In this document: piece by piece, positions 47,384 to 59,736 of the stretch
How positions within the stretch are numbered: position 1 is the stretch's first letter
Layout: each line of letters opens with the position of its first letter
Assembly: GCA_021521415.1 (NCBI GenBank)
Contig: JAIQDT010001126.1
Span: 558,001 to 622,000, forward strand
Reading direction: 5' to 3'
DNA from: Bidens hawaiensis
Lineage: Eukaryota; Streptophyta; Magnoliopsida; Asterales; Asteraceae
DNA length: 64,000 nt
Program-made: the position numbers and the translations under genes
Notes under the pieces: model-generated
Seen by the model: only the letters and a program-made list of their open reading frames with translations
The model's database searches: none
Told to the model about the DNA's origin: nothing

Positions 47384-47622
47384 TGACTAGTTGGATCTCA
47401 AGGAGAAGATAAGGAGGAGATCAAATTTTTATATATAATTATTTAAGTTTTGTTTATTAAAAGTCTATATTTATCTTTTATTAGTTCCTATTTTTAGGAA
47501 AGTGTGATTGTAAAGTTTATAAATAGTTAGTTTTTTCATAATAATAATAAGTTGAAGAGTTGGTTTTGAAGTTACAAAAACCCGTGTCTGTTGCTTCCGA
47601 TTCAATTAAAAGCATCACAACA
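47384..47622 (+). repeat. Probable 3' LTR of the copia relic
   Basis: Preceded by ATCGAGGGG as polypurine tract, starts TGACTAGTTGG and ends ATCACAACA (239 bp), with TTTATAAATAG as TATA-like box at 47517. No 5' LTR was found upstream. Confidence 0.55.
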
Positions 47623-47691
47623 TTTAATATTCTTTCATATAATCCACTTCAAGATGACGTTGACCAAAAGCCATAACCCACTAGCGATAAG

Positions 47692-47885
47692 GGGTGGATC
47701 GTGGGACAGCAAAACAAGTTAGGGATTTAGGCCTACGCTTAATTAAGGCCCCTAAGTCTAAGAAAAACATTATACGATTTAAGACTTGTAATACGCAAAA
47801 TTTATTATATTAACACTTGTCATGAAAAGGCCCTAAAATCGTGTTTCGATTTAGGCCTCCACATTCGTTGAGTCGGCCCTGCTAG
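47692..47885. repeat. hAT-like fragment
   Basis: The right end in complement reads CAGGGCCGACTCAACG, like CAGGGCCGGC-type hAT ends, with AGGCC-TAAGTC inner motifs. The left end is not clear. Confidence 0.35.
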
Positions 47886-48490
47886 CTACGAAGAGTTTTC
47901 GTTTCCGTGTTCACGATTCAAGAACACAGCTTAGATTAAATCCAATTAATCTCCAACATATATATATTTATACGATTCAACTTCCTACTCCTATTAGGAC
48001 TCATATACGTATTAAAATTCAAATAAAACAAAAGGATAAACATATATAATTACAACTCAAACTCTAAATAATTAGTTAATCTCTCATTTAACTTTGTGCT
48101 ATCCTCCATAACTGAGAACAACCATACCACTAAAAGTTTACCTGTCTACTGTTGTTTATAACTTAACACTCAATTAATTAAAAATTATTGTGTTAAATTT
48201 GGAATTTGATATATGTAAAGAGTTCAACAACAGTTTCCTCTCCCCCGTGTTGTTCAATCCTGTTACGGACTGAAACAAAAATACATTTGAGCATATCAAA
48301 TTGGCTTAGATTAGCTTTCTGGTCCACTTTCAGCCTGTAGAATTGCAGCACTGTCGGTTAGATATACCTGTTTCATCCCAGTATCTAGCTCTTTGCTAGT
48401 AAGTAATAACTAAAGTCACCTTCATTATTTTATTACTTTTTGTTAAATATGATATAATTTTAGACAAAATAGTATTTTGTTCATAATAAT
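47886..48490. other. Gene-free stretch
   Basis: Nothing recognised. Confidence 0.4.
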
Positions 48491-48492
48491 TA

Positions 48493-48710
48493 CAAGACCA
48501 TGCGTAGTGGGGCGCCTCCCACTTCCAAGCCACCCCCTGGGGTGCTTTGGGCGTTTTGGAGGAAGGAGTGCTACCCACAAAGTGCCAGAAGGGGGGGATA
48601 AGTAGAAGGTGATTGATGGGTTGGTTTATTTGTATTTTTTTAATAAATAATAGTAATGTTAATAATGATGAGATAATGATTAGCAGGGGCTTCATGCACT
48701 ACACTCATTT
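48493..48710. repeat. Degenerate Harbinger-like MITE fragment
   Basis: The left end AAGACCATGCGTAGTGGGG matches the GACCATGTGTAGTG ends of the MITE at 63025. The proposed right end (GCACTACACTC, 48697-48707) is imperfect. Confidence 0.4.
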
Positions 48711-48726
48711 TTGTCAAAAAGCCTCT

Positions 48727-48852
48727 ATGTTGATGTGACGTCAGTGCAAAACGTCACCATAAGGGCTCCATCCACCACACGATTGATAGATGTTGATGTG
48801 ACGTCAGTGCAAAACGTCACCATAAGGGCTCCATCCACCACACGATTGATAG
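48727..48852 (+). repeat. 63-bp tandem duplication with TGACGTCA palindrome
   Basis: Two adjacent copies (48727-48789, 48790-48852) identical by eye. Each contains TGACGTCA and a hairpin GTGACGT-N9-ACGTCAC. The encoded repeat in the 89-codon frame at 48711 is a by-product. Confidence 0.85.
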
Positions 48853-49200
48853 TTGTGTCAAGCATCAACTACTTTTACATTATTCTTAACAAAAAGAAAT
48901 CTATTAGACGAAGTTGTGAAAACATAAAAACTAATTATAAAGCTGTTCGGCTACCAGCAAAGAAAACGTCTCTGGATTAATAATTTATATTGTACACATA
49001 CAAACCAAAACACTTATTTGCTACTACTAGCGATGAAAGGCCACTTAGTTTATAATACGTATCAAACCCAAACACTTACATGAATACACATACAAACTCA
49101 AACAACAACTTGCCAACTGAAGTCATTATTGATCAACATGCAATTTCTGTCATCAAACGAAAAAGAAAACAACATAGCTACTTCGCATGGGTATGTTGTT
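48853..49200 (-). other. 3' flank of the laccase gene
   Basis: No ORF of note. Expected to hold the laccase 3' untranslated region. Confidence 0.45.
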
Positions 49201-52200
49201 CTAAGTGCAGGGTGGCATGTCTGGAGGCAGTGGCAAAATTGATTCCATTGCCGTGCAACCATTCTTTGTAATGAATGCCATCTCCATTCCCCAACTTAAA
49301 TGACGTTCTAGATGACAATGCATAAACCATACACCTGTAAGAGAAAAAGGTAGTGGTTACGTTTTATCTAAATAAACTTAAGTTCATAATCTAGTGTGTA
49401 GGTTTTTACTTTTGTTAGTGAATTTTTTCAATATATATAGGACTCAAAGTGATAATGTTGCATGAATGAGAATTTATGGTTACTTAGCAAAACTAAAATC
49501 GCTAGCCTTCTTACAAAATATGAAAAGTATACACTGAAAAATAAGTTACCAGTGGCAAAATGTTTCAAATATGATAAGATAGATAAGTTAGGTTATTTAG
49601 TGTGTGATTAGTGCTCATGTATGCATTGTAACTGTTTCTGAAACTAAATCTCACCAGGGTTATTAGCCTTGAATCTAATGGCTGTCCAACCATTTTTTGG
49701 TACTGCAATGGTCTGTTGAAGAGGAGGATCCACAAGATTATAATTTAAAGGGTCCTTACTTCGGTTAAAGTTACCAAATCCCCATCCAACAACATAGAAA
49801 CTATGTCCATGCAAATGCATTGGATGATCGATGCCAGCAACGACATTTGTTCCTTGAAACACCAGCTCCACTGTGTCATTGTACTCAAGTACTTTAACCT
49901 CTGAAGCGTTCAACGGCGTCTCCAGTGAGGTACTAATATTATTCGAGGTGAAATTGAAAAAAAAAGGTGGGAAATTTGGGAATGCATTTCCATATACACC
50001 AGTGATTCTTCTATAATAAGCTTCAAGTATGGAAATTTTAGGAGAATCAAAGGATATGTTGTTTACACTTGCAGCAAACCTCAATCCCCTAGGTCCTAAA
50101 CATGTATTATTATAGCATGGTAAAGTGTTGATTGAGATTGTAAACAAAAAGTTTCTTGTGATCTTCATTGGAACATCAATAGGATGAGCATAACTAGCTA
50201 AACTCCTAAGGCTTCCGGTGAAATTAACTGACGCATTTGTGTCATTGACTTTAGGAAGACGTGGCAAAACCGGAGGTAAAGACGAAAGTTTCCAGCCTTT
50301 GTATTCAACGACAGCGGTGGTGGTGGTGTTATCGAAACTAATATTCGGTTGACTATTATATGGTTTAGCTGCCATGTAATATCGGCCTATGGGTTGATCA
50401 GCTTTGAAAAGAAGATCAATAGTTTGGCCAGGGGAGATCACAACATAGTCGGTTTTGAGTGGCTTTGTGTATGCGCCATCGGTTCCTACAACCGTTACTT
50501 GATGGCCTTCGATCGCCCAGAACATCAAAAGATTCATTGCGGCATTGACCATCCGAAGCATATAAGTCTTCCCATGTTCCACAATGTATTTTGTTGTTTC
50601 TGAAAAGATAAACTAGATTTATTTAATGACCTTTTTTCCATTGATGTTAAAACTAGATGGAATTGATTCGGTTTTTAAAAGATCAATATTTCATATTAGA
50701 AGCCTAAACATAAGTCTAATGATAACATTAATAATATAAACAAAAAAAATTAACCAACCTGAACTAGAACAAGGGTAAAGATCACCAGGTTGACCATTAA
50801 TGGTTAAAGCATCAGAAGTATTAGGATCCCCTCCTGTTTTCAAAAAGTCTAGTAACACAGCCTCAACATCTTGACGCCACCATTCAGCTGCAATAAGACC
50901 AAGTTCTATAATTAGGATTACATTTTGTATCATTTTCTTTTCTTTTCTAGTAAACAAATCCACATAGTAGGAGTGAAAATGAACCTAGAATAACGTGATG
51001 CTCGACGTATGGTTTAGGGAAAGGGTAAGGTCTTCCTCTCTTTGGCCATATGATGATTAGACCATGTACGGTGGCACGAGACCAGTCGCTATGTGCATGC
51101 CACCATAATGTACCTTCTTCATCGGAGAGAATGATTTTCTGGCTAAAATTAGCACCGGGTTGGATTGGGCATTGTGTAATAAAATTAGGTCCATCTGACC
51201 AAGGATTCCTTGGCTGCTTTACTCCATGCCTATAATTACAACATCTTTTGTTAATCTTTGTGTCACCTAATAAGAGCTTCCATAAGTTCTCAGAAAAATA
51301 AGTAATGATCAACTAGAGATAATCATAATTTAGAGGTGACAATATGATTGGGTTGGGTTGGATGTGTATGAGTTAAGATGGGACATTAAGTAAAACAACT
51401 AAAATGTTTTTCCCGTCATCCTCATTTATTAAAAAAAAAAACTGGCTTTGTCTTTGTTCAAGTTCGGTTTTTTTGGGTTTTTTTCTTTCGTTTTTTTCGT
51501 TTTGGTCGGTTTCGGTTTCGATATTTTCAGTTTCTGTTCAGTTTTGATTTTTTTGGGTTTGTATTCAGTTTCATGGGTTTTGTTTTGAAATAAAACAGGA
51601 TGGAGCTTGTTTTGAGTTTAGCTTTAAATCTCCAAATGTTAAGATTGTCTAGTAAAAAAGGATCATTAGTCACTTGTAATTGTTGAAGTACAAATCTATA
51701 TTGAGTTTAGCTTTAAATCTCTTCATTGCACTTAATGGTCAGGACTTTGTCTTCTCGTATTGCAACAAAAGATTATAAAAACCTCTTTAAATTAATAAAT
51801 TATTAATTTATCAATATAATAATATCTCGCTAAAATGAATAAAATATCTCGATCTTAACATTATATATTTATAAAATTTTTACTGTACACGACATAATAC
51901 ATTTGGTATATAAAGTAATTTCGGTAGTATGAAAAGCACAAACTAATTGAAAAATAAACATAAAAAAAATAAAAAATTCTAGCTACCAGAAAGTCAACAC
52001 AACCAACACTTCAAAATTCGGGCAATGAATTAACGATCTTGAAAGTTTGACTTTTTTCCAAAATAACGAACTAAAGGAAATAACCATTGATCTAGCTACC
52101 AGAAATTACACAACCAACACTTCAAAATTCGAATTAACGATTTTGAAATTTTGACTTTTTTCAAAATAACGAACTAAGGAAATAACCATTGATCTTGACT

Positions 52201-55200
52201 AAAAACTAAAATAAACATAGGAAGTCTTTGGTACCCGGTGAGAGAGGGGTGCTACCCGGACGTATACTATAAAACCCAACTTAAAAAATCTCACTCAATC
52301 ATATCATTTACATCATTTATTATCTCAAAACCATTTAAATAATATATAGACAACACTTCTTTTAAGTACCATCATCTCTCTCTCTCTCTCCCCCCTCCTT
52401 TTTTCGGGTTATAGTACTCAAATTCTTTAGTGAAGGCGAGGTGTGCCCGCATAGGAGTACACCTATTTGAGGGTACGTGCATGCACCCCCTTCGAGGTTT
52501 CACGAAAAACAAAGACTATGTGACACATAAGGGAAATCTCTAGGATGTAAGGGCTCTATGTAGTAGCCAGATCCACAAACGGATATTTTTCAGAGTATAA
52601 GTCTATATAAACGCCATATCTGGAGTAACATCTAGTCCCTAAACGTTTTCCCGAAAAAGGCTAGGGATCATAGATCAAAAAAACGTGTGAGCTCTAGACG
52701 TTTTCTTCAGCATAGACGTGAGAGACACTACCTACACGTTTTATAAACGTTTTCGTATGCCTTTAGACGTTTCCCATACGTATTTAGATGTTTCCTTTTT
52801 ATTTATTTTTTTTCTAAATTCATTTTTAGATGTTTCCGTACTTTGTTAGACGTTTCCGTACGTATATTTAGAAGTTTTTGTACTTCTTTTAATATGTCTC
52901 CATACTTTTTAGACGTTTGCATGCCTATTTAGACGTTTCCGTACATCTAATCTTTATTCATTTAAGTAAAAATAATTACAATAAATAAATTAACTTATAT
53001 GTTCTATCTGGTCTAAAGTTATTGTAATTTAAAGTATTATATTAAACTTTAAACTAAAAAAAACTTATTTATAATATTAAATAAAAACTACTTGATGCGT
53101 TTTAGACTTCTCATTTTGTGGATACACGTATTAACTCAATTGTGTGTATAATGATAGTGAAAGCCTGAAAGGTCGAAACATATAAATATCTTAGTCTAAA
53201 AAGCCATTTGTGTCGATAAAATAGACAACCATTATTTCTATGTTGGAACTAATTCGTTATATGTTGGCGTTTCGTTCGGATGTGAACTCTTACCAAAACA
53301 GAAAAAGGAACAAAAAACACAATCATCATACATGCATATTCATTGTATATTGAGAATGCATAACTACAAATCAAATGATTAACTATATATAACGTCATAT
53401 GGTTTTGATATATGTAATAAAAAGGAAATCAACGGCAACACTTAGCACACGTCCATTAATTGTTATTATTTTTTTAAACAACGAATACTGGATAAACTCC
53501 TAAAAACTCTAAGGGTCATTAAGACATATCGCAATTGGTTCCCATAAACGCCGTTGTATTGAGCATTTCTTCCGTGTATGTTTTTGACGGACATGTCAAG
53601 GAGACAATTGGATGCATAGGTAGGATTGGATTTTGGGTGTAAGTGTTTTTTTTCTTCCTTTACTAAACTATATGTTAGGTTATCTGTTCTTAATAAATTG
53701 AAAAACTTGTAATGTATTATGAAACAAATGCGTTAAAAGGCATATATTTAAGAATGTTATTAAGCTTATGGATTTTTATACTTTTAAGTATAAACTCATT
53801 AAAGTCTTATATAAATATTTATAAGTAATAAGTATATGTATATCTAATGACTCATGACCAATTGATGTAGTGGTATGGTGTTTGCTCTCTCCCATACATC
53901 TAGTGGTATGTTCAAATCCTTGCAAATGCACAAAATGGTGGAATCATGGTGTTAAAACGTGTGTTGTTAAAAAAAAAATGTATGTCTAACGTTAATAAAT
54001 ATTAACCTTTATTTCAACACTAATTAAAGATTTAATTCTTTAGTTAAACCGAAGGTTCAAACTTAACAAGAAATAATCTAATTGAGTTATATGATGCTTG
54101 ATCGATGTCTTAAGTTACAAATCAAATATATTAGCTGTCTCATATAACTTATTTAAGGGCTAAAATGATTAATGACTAAGAAAGAAGGATCCCTTCTAAG
54201 TAGTTTTACGTTTTTTCTCTTAATTATTTCGTTATGCCTTTTATCTTAAAATATACAAGTACATATAAAATATACCAGTGAATGGTGATGTGAAGGTTGC
54301 CACGGTTTTTGACATTAACAACCAGTGTATCTCCTCTACGAGCATAAATGGTTGGACCCGGAAATTCTCCATTAACAGTTAAAATCGTCTTGTTTTTGCA
54401 TAGCCTTGTGAAGTTAGATTCTTTAACCTGCAATCAATAATTTAAGCAAGCCAGATTTAACCGCCTTTTTTTTCATTCTCGGTCATATCAAAGGACAAAT
54501 ATCCTAATGATATTAAAGTGTGGAAATGGCGTGGTGTAACACCCCGGCCTCTCGTACCACCAATATTGTCCGCTTTGCCTCCCGATGGGTTGCCCATCTG
54601 GGAACTCACGGCTTTGTTTTTGGTTGCCCAGGTAGAGACTTCCCAGGTGGTCACCCATCCTAGTACTACTTCCACCCAAGCTCACTTAACCGTGGAGTTT
54701 TCATGTACTCCACGGCCAACTAAGCCCAAAACGCGTTGATGATGTTAAGAGGCAGGACATTACTTATGAACCAAGGATCTCTCTTGTCCACGGCCGATGT
54801 GGGATAGCCTAAGAGTGGGACGATGTTGTGTTTGCCAAGGGTGTTACATGTGGCTTGGTGAAACTTCAAATTACCATTATAAGCAAATTATGTTAATTTC
54901 AGAGTAAATTTTTGGGATGTGTGAGTTTGCTCTTACAGAAAACTTTATATTCTCATGCTCATCTAATAATGTTCATCTAACTCATTACCACGTACGTGGT
55001 TATGTGTTCTTGTTTCGAAAACTTGGTGTTACTCACCACTTGAAAGCCGTAACTGTAGTTAACCCTCAACTTTGAGACATTTATTTATTTATCTATTACA
55101 TTAACCTACTTGAAGAATTGAAGGGCAAACGTATCATCTTGGAAAAGTTAGCACATTTTTTTTCCTTCACTTTTTTTTAAGTCCATACAAAACACTATAT

Positions 55201-55661
55201 CATATCGATCTGTCCTCATGACATCATATAATGATGTTGACATGATTTATTGATTTTGATTCTTCACCGTGCTATAATATTAATCCATTAACTAAGATCT
55301 GGTTAACAAATTTGCAGAGGATAATTTGATGAATTCGTATTTTAGCTAGAAATTTTCAAAACGAATACCGTAGTAAGCATATTAGAGACGGTTAATTTAT
55401 CCCTTTTTTCATCGCAATTAAAATTTTATTTTCATGGAAAAAAATAAGCAAAGAAAGGAGTTTGGTGAATTATATATCCGGCCTATAGATGAGATTGAGA
55501 AGGTTCTTCAAAATTTATATAACATAGGTAAATAATCCTAAATTATTAGAAAGAATAAAGATGAATGAATATATAACCTCATAGTCATAGGTTTTCGGAA
55601 TGAAATGGGCTGCTTGAGACTGGATGAGTACAAGAAACACAAGAAACCTTAGCAAAACCAT
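49201..55661 (-). CDS. Laccase (multicopper oxidase), six exons
   Basis: Secreted blue copper oxidase that oxidises phenols such as monolignols or flavonoids while reducing O2 to water. Exons on the minus strand: 55661-55578, 54427-54276, 51229-50985, 50887-50759, 50599-49655 and 49334-49201. All junctions are GT-AG. The sum is 1,689 nt, i.e. 562 aa plus TAG. Residues 1-20 ([18 protein letters not shown]...) are a signal peptide. Copper motifs: HWHG (78-81), WWHAH (121-125), HPMHLHGH (462-469) and [12 protein letters not shown] (524-535). Thus all ten His and the type 1 Cys525 are present. The residue in the T1 axial position is Met535 (WGMEMAF) where many plant laccases have Leu. Many N-glycosylation sites occur (NNTT, NFT, NDT). 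Exon number and length are typical for plant laccases. Intron 2 (3,046 bp) and intron 1 (1,150 bp) carry repeats. The subclade (LAC14/15-like?) is a guess. It looks functional. Confidence 0.95.
51336..51600. repeat. GGGTT/CGGTTT-rich element fragment in laccase intron 2
   Basis: Starts AGGTGACAATATGATTGGGTTGGG, then TTCGGTTTT/TTTCGTTTTGG runs, like the elements at 26776 and 59221. No clear right end. Confidence 0.4.
51980..52190 (+). repeat. Diverged tandem duplication (about 110 bp) in intron 2
   Basis: Two adjacent copies begin CTAGCTACCAGAAA (about 51979 and 52091) and end AAGGAAATAACCATTGAT. They differ by small indels. Confidence 0.8.
52191..52680. other. Intron 2 stretch without recognised feature
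   Basis: Only a CT microsatellite at about 52375-52392 followed by a C/T-rich run. Confidence 0.4.
52681..52955 (+). repeat. Degenerate short tandem repeats (TTAGACGTTTCCGTACGTA)
   Basis: Eight or more imperfect copies of TAGACGTTTCCGTACGTAT-like units, about 20-35 bp apart, inside laccase intron 2. Confidence 0.65.
52956..53845. other. Intron 2 stretch without recognised feature
   Basis: AT-rich; nothing recognised. Confidence 0.4.
53846..53970 (+). repeat. tRNA-derived SINE-like sequence in intron 2
   Basis: A-box-like TGTAGTGGTATGG (53865-53877) and B-box-like GTTCAAATCC (53911-53920) at tRNA spacing, followed by a 3' part ending near an A9 run at 53970. Antisense to laccase. Confidence 0.5.
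54530..54853 (-). mobile_element. Cassandra (TRIM) solo LTR carrying a 5S rRNA-like segment
   Basis: 314 bp (54535-54848) with ends TGTAACACCC...GGGGTGTTACA, the TG...CA palindromic ends of Cassandra. On the minus strand a block from TTAAGTGAGCTTGGG through AGTAGTACTAGGATGGGTGA to CCTGGGAAGTC is the 3' half of plant 5S rRNA, the family's signature. Flanks CGTGG and TGTGG differ by one C/T change, a decayed 5-bp duplication. It lies in laccase intron 1, same strand as the gene, with no internal region, so it is a recombined solo LTR. Confidence 0.9.
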
Positions 55662-55685
55662 GGTCTTCTTGACGTTTGTATGTTA

Positions 55686-55728
55686 AAGTGATATATCACT
55701 TTAGATGATATCTAAGGCTTTATTTATA
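55686..55728 (-). promoter_or_regulatory. Laccase core promoter: TATA box and leader palindrome
   Basis: TATAAATA on the minus strand at 55721-55728, about 60 nt upstream of the ATG. That would give a start site near 55690-55697 and a short leader. An 18-bp perfect palindrome, AAAGTGATATATCACTTT, spans 55685-55702, at or just upstream of the expected start. Confidence 0.6.
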
Positions 55729-57387
55729 GTCGAGGAAGAGCATGTAAATATGCACCAACAAACCAAACTGGTTATCAAATTGACTATTGATGATTGGACA
55801 TGTTTTAAACGCAACTTATTTAAAAAATTTAAAATAAAAGGTACTATAACCATTTTAGTAGTAATCGTAGTCGCTAATCGAGCACTATAGTGATTAGGAG
55901 CTATAGGTTCTGTTCAAGTCATTCCAGAAGTGCTAGAAGTTATACTAAAGTCAATACTTGGTTCCCTCAGTTGTTTTGCATCAATGTAACCTTGTTCTAG
56001 CATTTGCTAAAGTTTATTTTCACTCCTTAAGCCCATAAACAAGGCTTTAGAAATCAAACAATGTCAAAATCATGTAGGTATAACCCTAACATCGTTCATA
56101 AGTCATATAGAAGGCTTGGAAATCATAAACAAATTATGGAAATATGTAAAATGATTTTACACAAACGGGTCTGTACATACGTCTCTTGAGACGAACCGTC
56201 TCATCGTCATACGGTATGTCATAAAACAGTTTCTGATACGTGTCAATGTGAGGAACTAGACGCTATGTCCAACATATACGGATAGTCTAATCAGTTTGGC
56301 CCACGTCACAACATAAGCATCAGTCCCTATATCATACGGACCGTCTCATCGTTATACGGTCCGTATCAATCCAAAACTCATTATTTTGATGGAAATTACA
56401 TTTTGAACCTATTAATCAATTTTAACTTTTTTTAACAAGGTTTGAAACCAACACAAAAAGGTTATGCGACTTGAAAAGTAGATTCACAAGCAAATCTAGA
56501 TATTTATACAAAGTTTTTAGCATACTCTAGGTCTAAGGTAACTCATAAGCATAAATCAGTATAATGTTGATCATCATAAACAAAGGTGAATGCGCTTATA
56601 CTTGAAAAACTTTTTAAGCGAGTCATTTATACAAAGTAAAAAGTTTCCATATGATTATAAATCCCTAAAACCTAAGTATCTGCTAGCATTCAGACTATTT
56701 ATATGTGAGTCTGGATCCATACATATGTGGGTGAAGGGTATGCATACCCCACCACACTTAGCATCAATTCCCTAGTTCCCTGCTCATTGAGTCGGTCGAT
56801 AGGGTTGACTATGTGCATATAGTTAATACGTCGATCTAAATGTTTGTAAAAATGTTTTAGAGTCAATGTATTCATTAGCATGTGTTGTTGAAGTATTTTA
56901 TACACTAGTCAGTAGTAGAACATGTGATAGACAATAAAATATGATGATATTAGTCATTAGACGATCTGATGACTTAGATACTTTGAATATGTATAAAATA
57001 GATGTAAATTAATGGTTTTTCGGTACTATATCGGGTGTTTAACTCCCGAAATTTTCAATATAATAATATTTATTAATGAAACAAAGACTTTTGCTACACA
57101 ACAATTTTGATATATTTATAAAACATATACCAATTATGCCAATACGCCTAGACCTATGAAACCTGGTGTGATAGTAGGCTTAAATTGGTCAATGATTGTT
57201 AATTTGAGTTACTGGTAAATTACGGTCAAATAGGGCAACGTTGGCCAATTGAGTTCAATGATGGTTATTGTAAATATTGGTCAATCAATGCCAATGGTGA
57301 TCAATTGAGAAAAAAAAAAGTTTGTGTCAGGTAGAATATATATTTAGACTTTCTCGTGCTAGTGCCAAGACATGTGTTATCTATTAT
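55729..57387. other. Laccase upstream region, gene-free
   Basis: Short frames only. A hairpin ATACGGACCGT/ACGGTCCGTAT lies at about 56335-56367, with related CGTCTCATCG motifs near 56190-56210. No other element recognised. Confidence 0.45.
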
Positions 57388-57968
57388 TGTTAGGGCATAA
57401 AATTTATGCTGAGAATCATATATCCTTGATTGATTTATGTATTACCTATCTTTATGATATGTTCTAGATTGTGAAGGATGAAGGATTCTTGGTATTACAT
57501 GTTTACTAATAGTTGTGTTTGAATGGTGTTGTGTTTAATAGATATAACGGCTGGAGGACTAAGTCATCCTATTCTTGCGCTACTAAACGACTTCCGCACG
57601 TGATCAATGATGAAGAAACGGCTAGTGGAGTGATGGCGTGAAAGTAGGAATTTTAGTTAGCTATTATTTTTTGTTTATAATCGATATAGAAGATCAGTTA
57701 GAACACATATGTTTTCACACACACTTGAGCAATCTCTCGTTCATAGCTCGCACACTTAGCTTTCATTGTAATACTGATCGATATCTCCAACCATTGTAAC
57801 CCCTTTTGTGATTAATAAAGTGGTGATAAACGATTTGTCATCACCCGAGGTTTTTTTCCTTTGATCTAATCAAGATCAAGGGTTTTTCCTCGCAACAAAT
57901 CACGGTGTTCATCTCTATTTCGTTCATATATTCGCTGTTATCATTTTAGCACTAAACCTCACATAACA
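57388..57968 (+). repeat. Candidate copia LTR remnant
   Basis: Starts TGTTAGGGCATAAAA and ends CTCACATAACA. The part before the end (GGTTTTTTTCC..., GGGTTTTTCCTCGCAACAAATC, GGTGTTC) resembles the U5 of copia LTRs. TTTGGATACA follows like a decayed iMet primer site. No 5-bp duplication and no coding follow. Confidence 0.4.
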
Positions 57969-58986
57969 GATTTGGATACATTATCCTTAGCATATTTTTG
58001 TCCAAAACAATTATTGTCACATATTATATATATTTTAATTAAAATATATATTTTGTGATAAGTTGTTTAATTAAAACTTTCACCGATAGAATCATCTGTC
58101 GGTAGTACTTATTTGCTTAAAAGTGAAAAGTAATCTTAACGCATGGATTTTGAACCTACATCATGATGAGCTTATGTGAGTATGTCGATTATGTTAAATG
58201 AAAACCAGTTAAAGATACCACAGTTACGGTATTATACACACCAAACAACCATACCCAATCTTGTAGGTAGGGTATAACTGTTGCCCTATTCTAATATGTA
58301 TTGTCATTAGTTAAATCATTTGAAAGGTTTTGAATTGACTGGTTAAAAGAGTAAAGAACTAAAGGCTCTTCATCGTCTATGTTTATAATGGTTGCTAGTT
58401 GCTAGTAAAGGTTTTAGCATTTTTAATGGAGAAATAAGAAAAGGAACAATTTGAAGCACAATACCTGACTTATATGGTTTTTTAATGCACATTTGTTTGA
58501 TGAGAGAACTTCACGGGAATTAAGATTCCATTTATAATCCATTTTTTTTAACCCGGATAGCCTTAACTTAAAGAGGTAGGGATCAACCAGAGAGTGACAC
58601 ATATAATTTTTTTTTTTGATATATATTAATAGCTACTAAACTATGCTTTTCAACTTAAATTAAAATGTCATCGATCTAGATGGACTCCAAAATAGATAAA
58701 TAGCCAATAGCAACAAAAATAACATGACCAGTCGTCTCATTATAATCATCATGACATACAATAATAGAATACAAACCTTCATAATTCTGTTTAGTCTTGG
58801 AAAAATTGGAGAGTAGAATAGTAGATAGTACGTCCTACTTTTAGGGTAAGAAAGAAAAGTGATCATAACTTGTTTAGGCACAAAAACCCATCGGGGACCC
58901 CAAGATAATACGATTATCGTCGGCAATTTTCCTTCTTTTTTTTTCGTGTTCTATCTTCCATCTTTATTGTTAAATTAAAAAAAAAA
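57969..58986. other. Gene-free stretch
   Basis: Contains an AT palindrome near 58020-58060. An 88-codon minus frame at 58660 has no domain. Confidence 0.4.
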
Positions 58987-59165
58987 TGGATTTTATTAAT
59001 CGTTTTAAAATTAAATAATAATAATCCTCTCTCATAAAATTGGTGTCAACGATCCTACCTTTCACACTATTTGTTTCACTTGACTTAAAAAAAAAACAAT
59101 TTAACCCCGTTAAATTTTTGCGAATTTCAAGTTGATATTTTAGGCCTTAAGTTTATAATACACAA
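58987..59165 (+). repeat. Fragment of the Mutator-type MITE family
   Basis: Homologous to the left half of 61943-62460: GGATTTTATTAAT, CTCATAAAATTG-TGTCAACGAT, TTTCACACTAT and AACCCCGTTAA. Confidence 0.55.
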
Positions 59166-59205
59166 TTAGTTTATGAATGATCAGGTTGATGTTTCCGGAA
59201 AATAT

Positions 59206-59679
59206 TATATATTAATAGGGGTGTTTTTCGTGTTAGTTTTTCGGGTTTGGGGTTTCAAAGTTTTAAATCTAGACCCGAAACCAACCCAAATCTTTCATGG
59301 TTTCTTCAGGTTCGGATTATTCAGGTTCGGCTTTTACCGGGTTGGGTTAATCGAGTTTCGAGTATCTAAGAAAATATAACTACATTGTTAAATTTAAATG
59401 TAACATATACTTTTTTACTCGTAATGTAATGAAACCAATAACAAAACAAAAATAAACCGATAAACATCCTAAAAAGAATAAAATTTAACAAAGTTCAACC
59501 ATAATAAACAATATCGGCATAATCGTCTTCAGTATGCCGTGATTAAGGTGTTGGATTATAGTTGCTTTTAGTCATAAATTGAAACATTAATAAACAATCG
59601 ATTCATAATAGGTGAATTGAGAACAGTTAATTTGGACTAAATTGGATAACGTCAGTGGCTAAGCTTAACCTATAATACC

Positions 59680-59736
<57 letters not shown>

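Noticed and set aside
48711..48980. 89-codon ORF with an internal 21-residue repeat
   Set aside because: The repeat is the translated 63-bp DNA duplication; no homology or context supports a gene.
54630..54700. A 5S rRNA gene on the minus strand
   Set aside because: Only the 3' half matches, embedded in LTR sequence with TG...CA ends and target duplication; it is the Cassandra signature.
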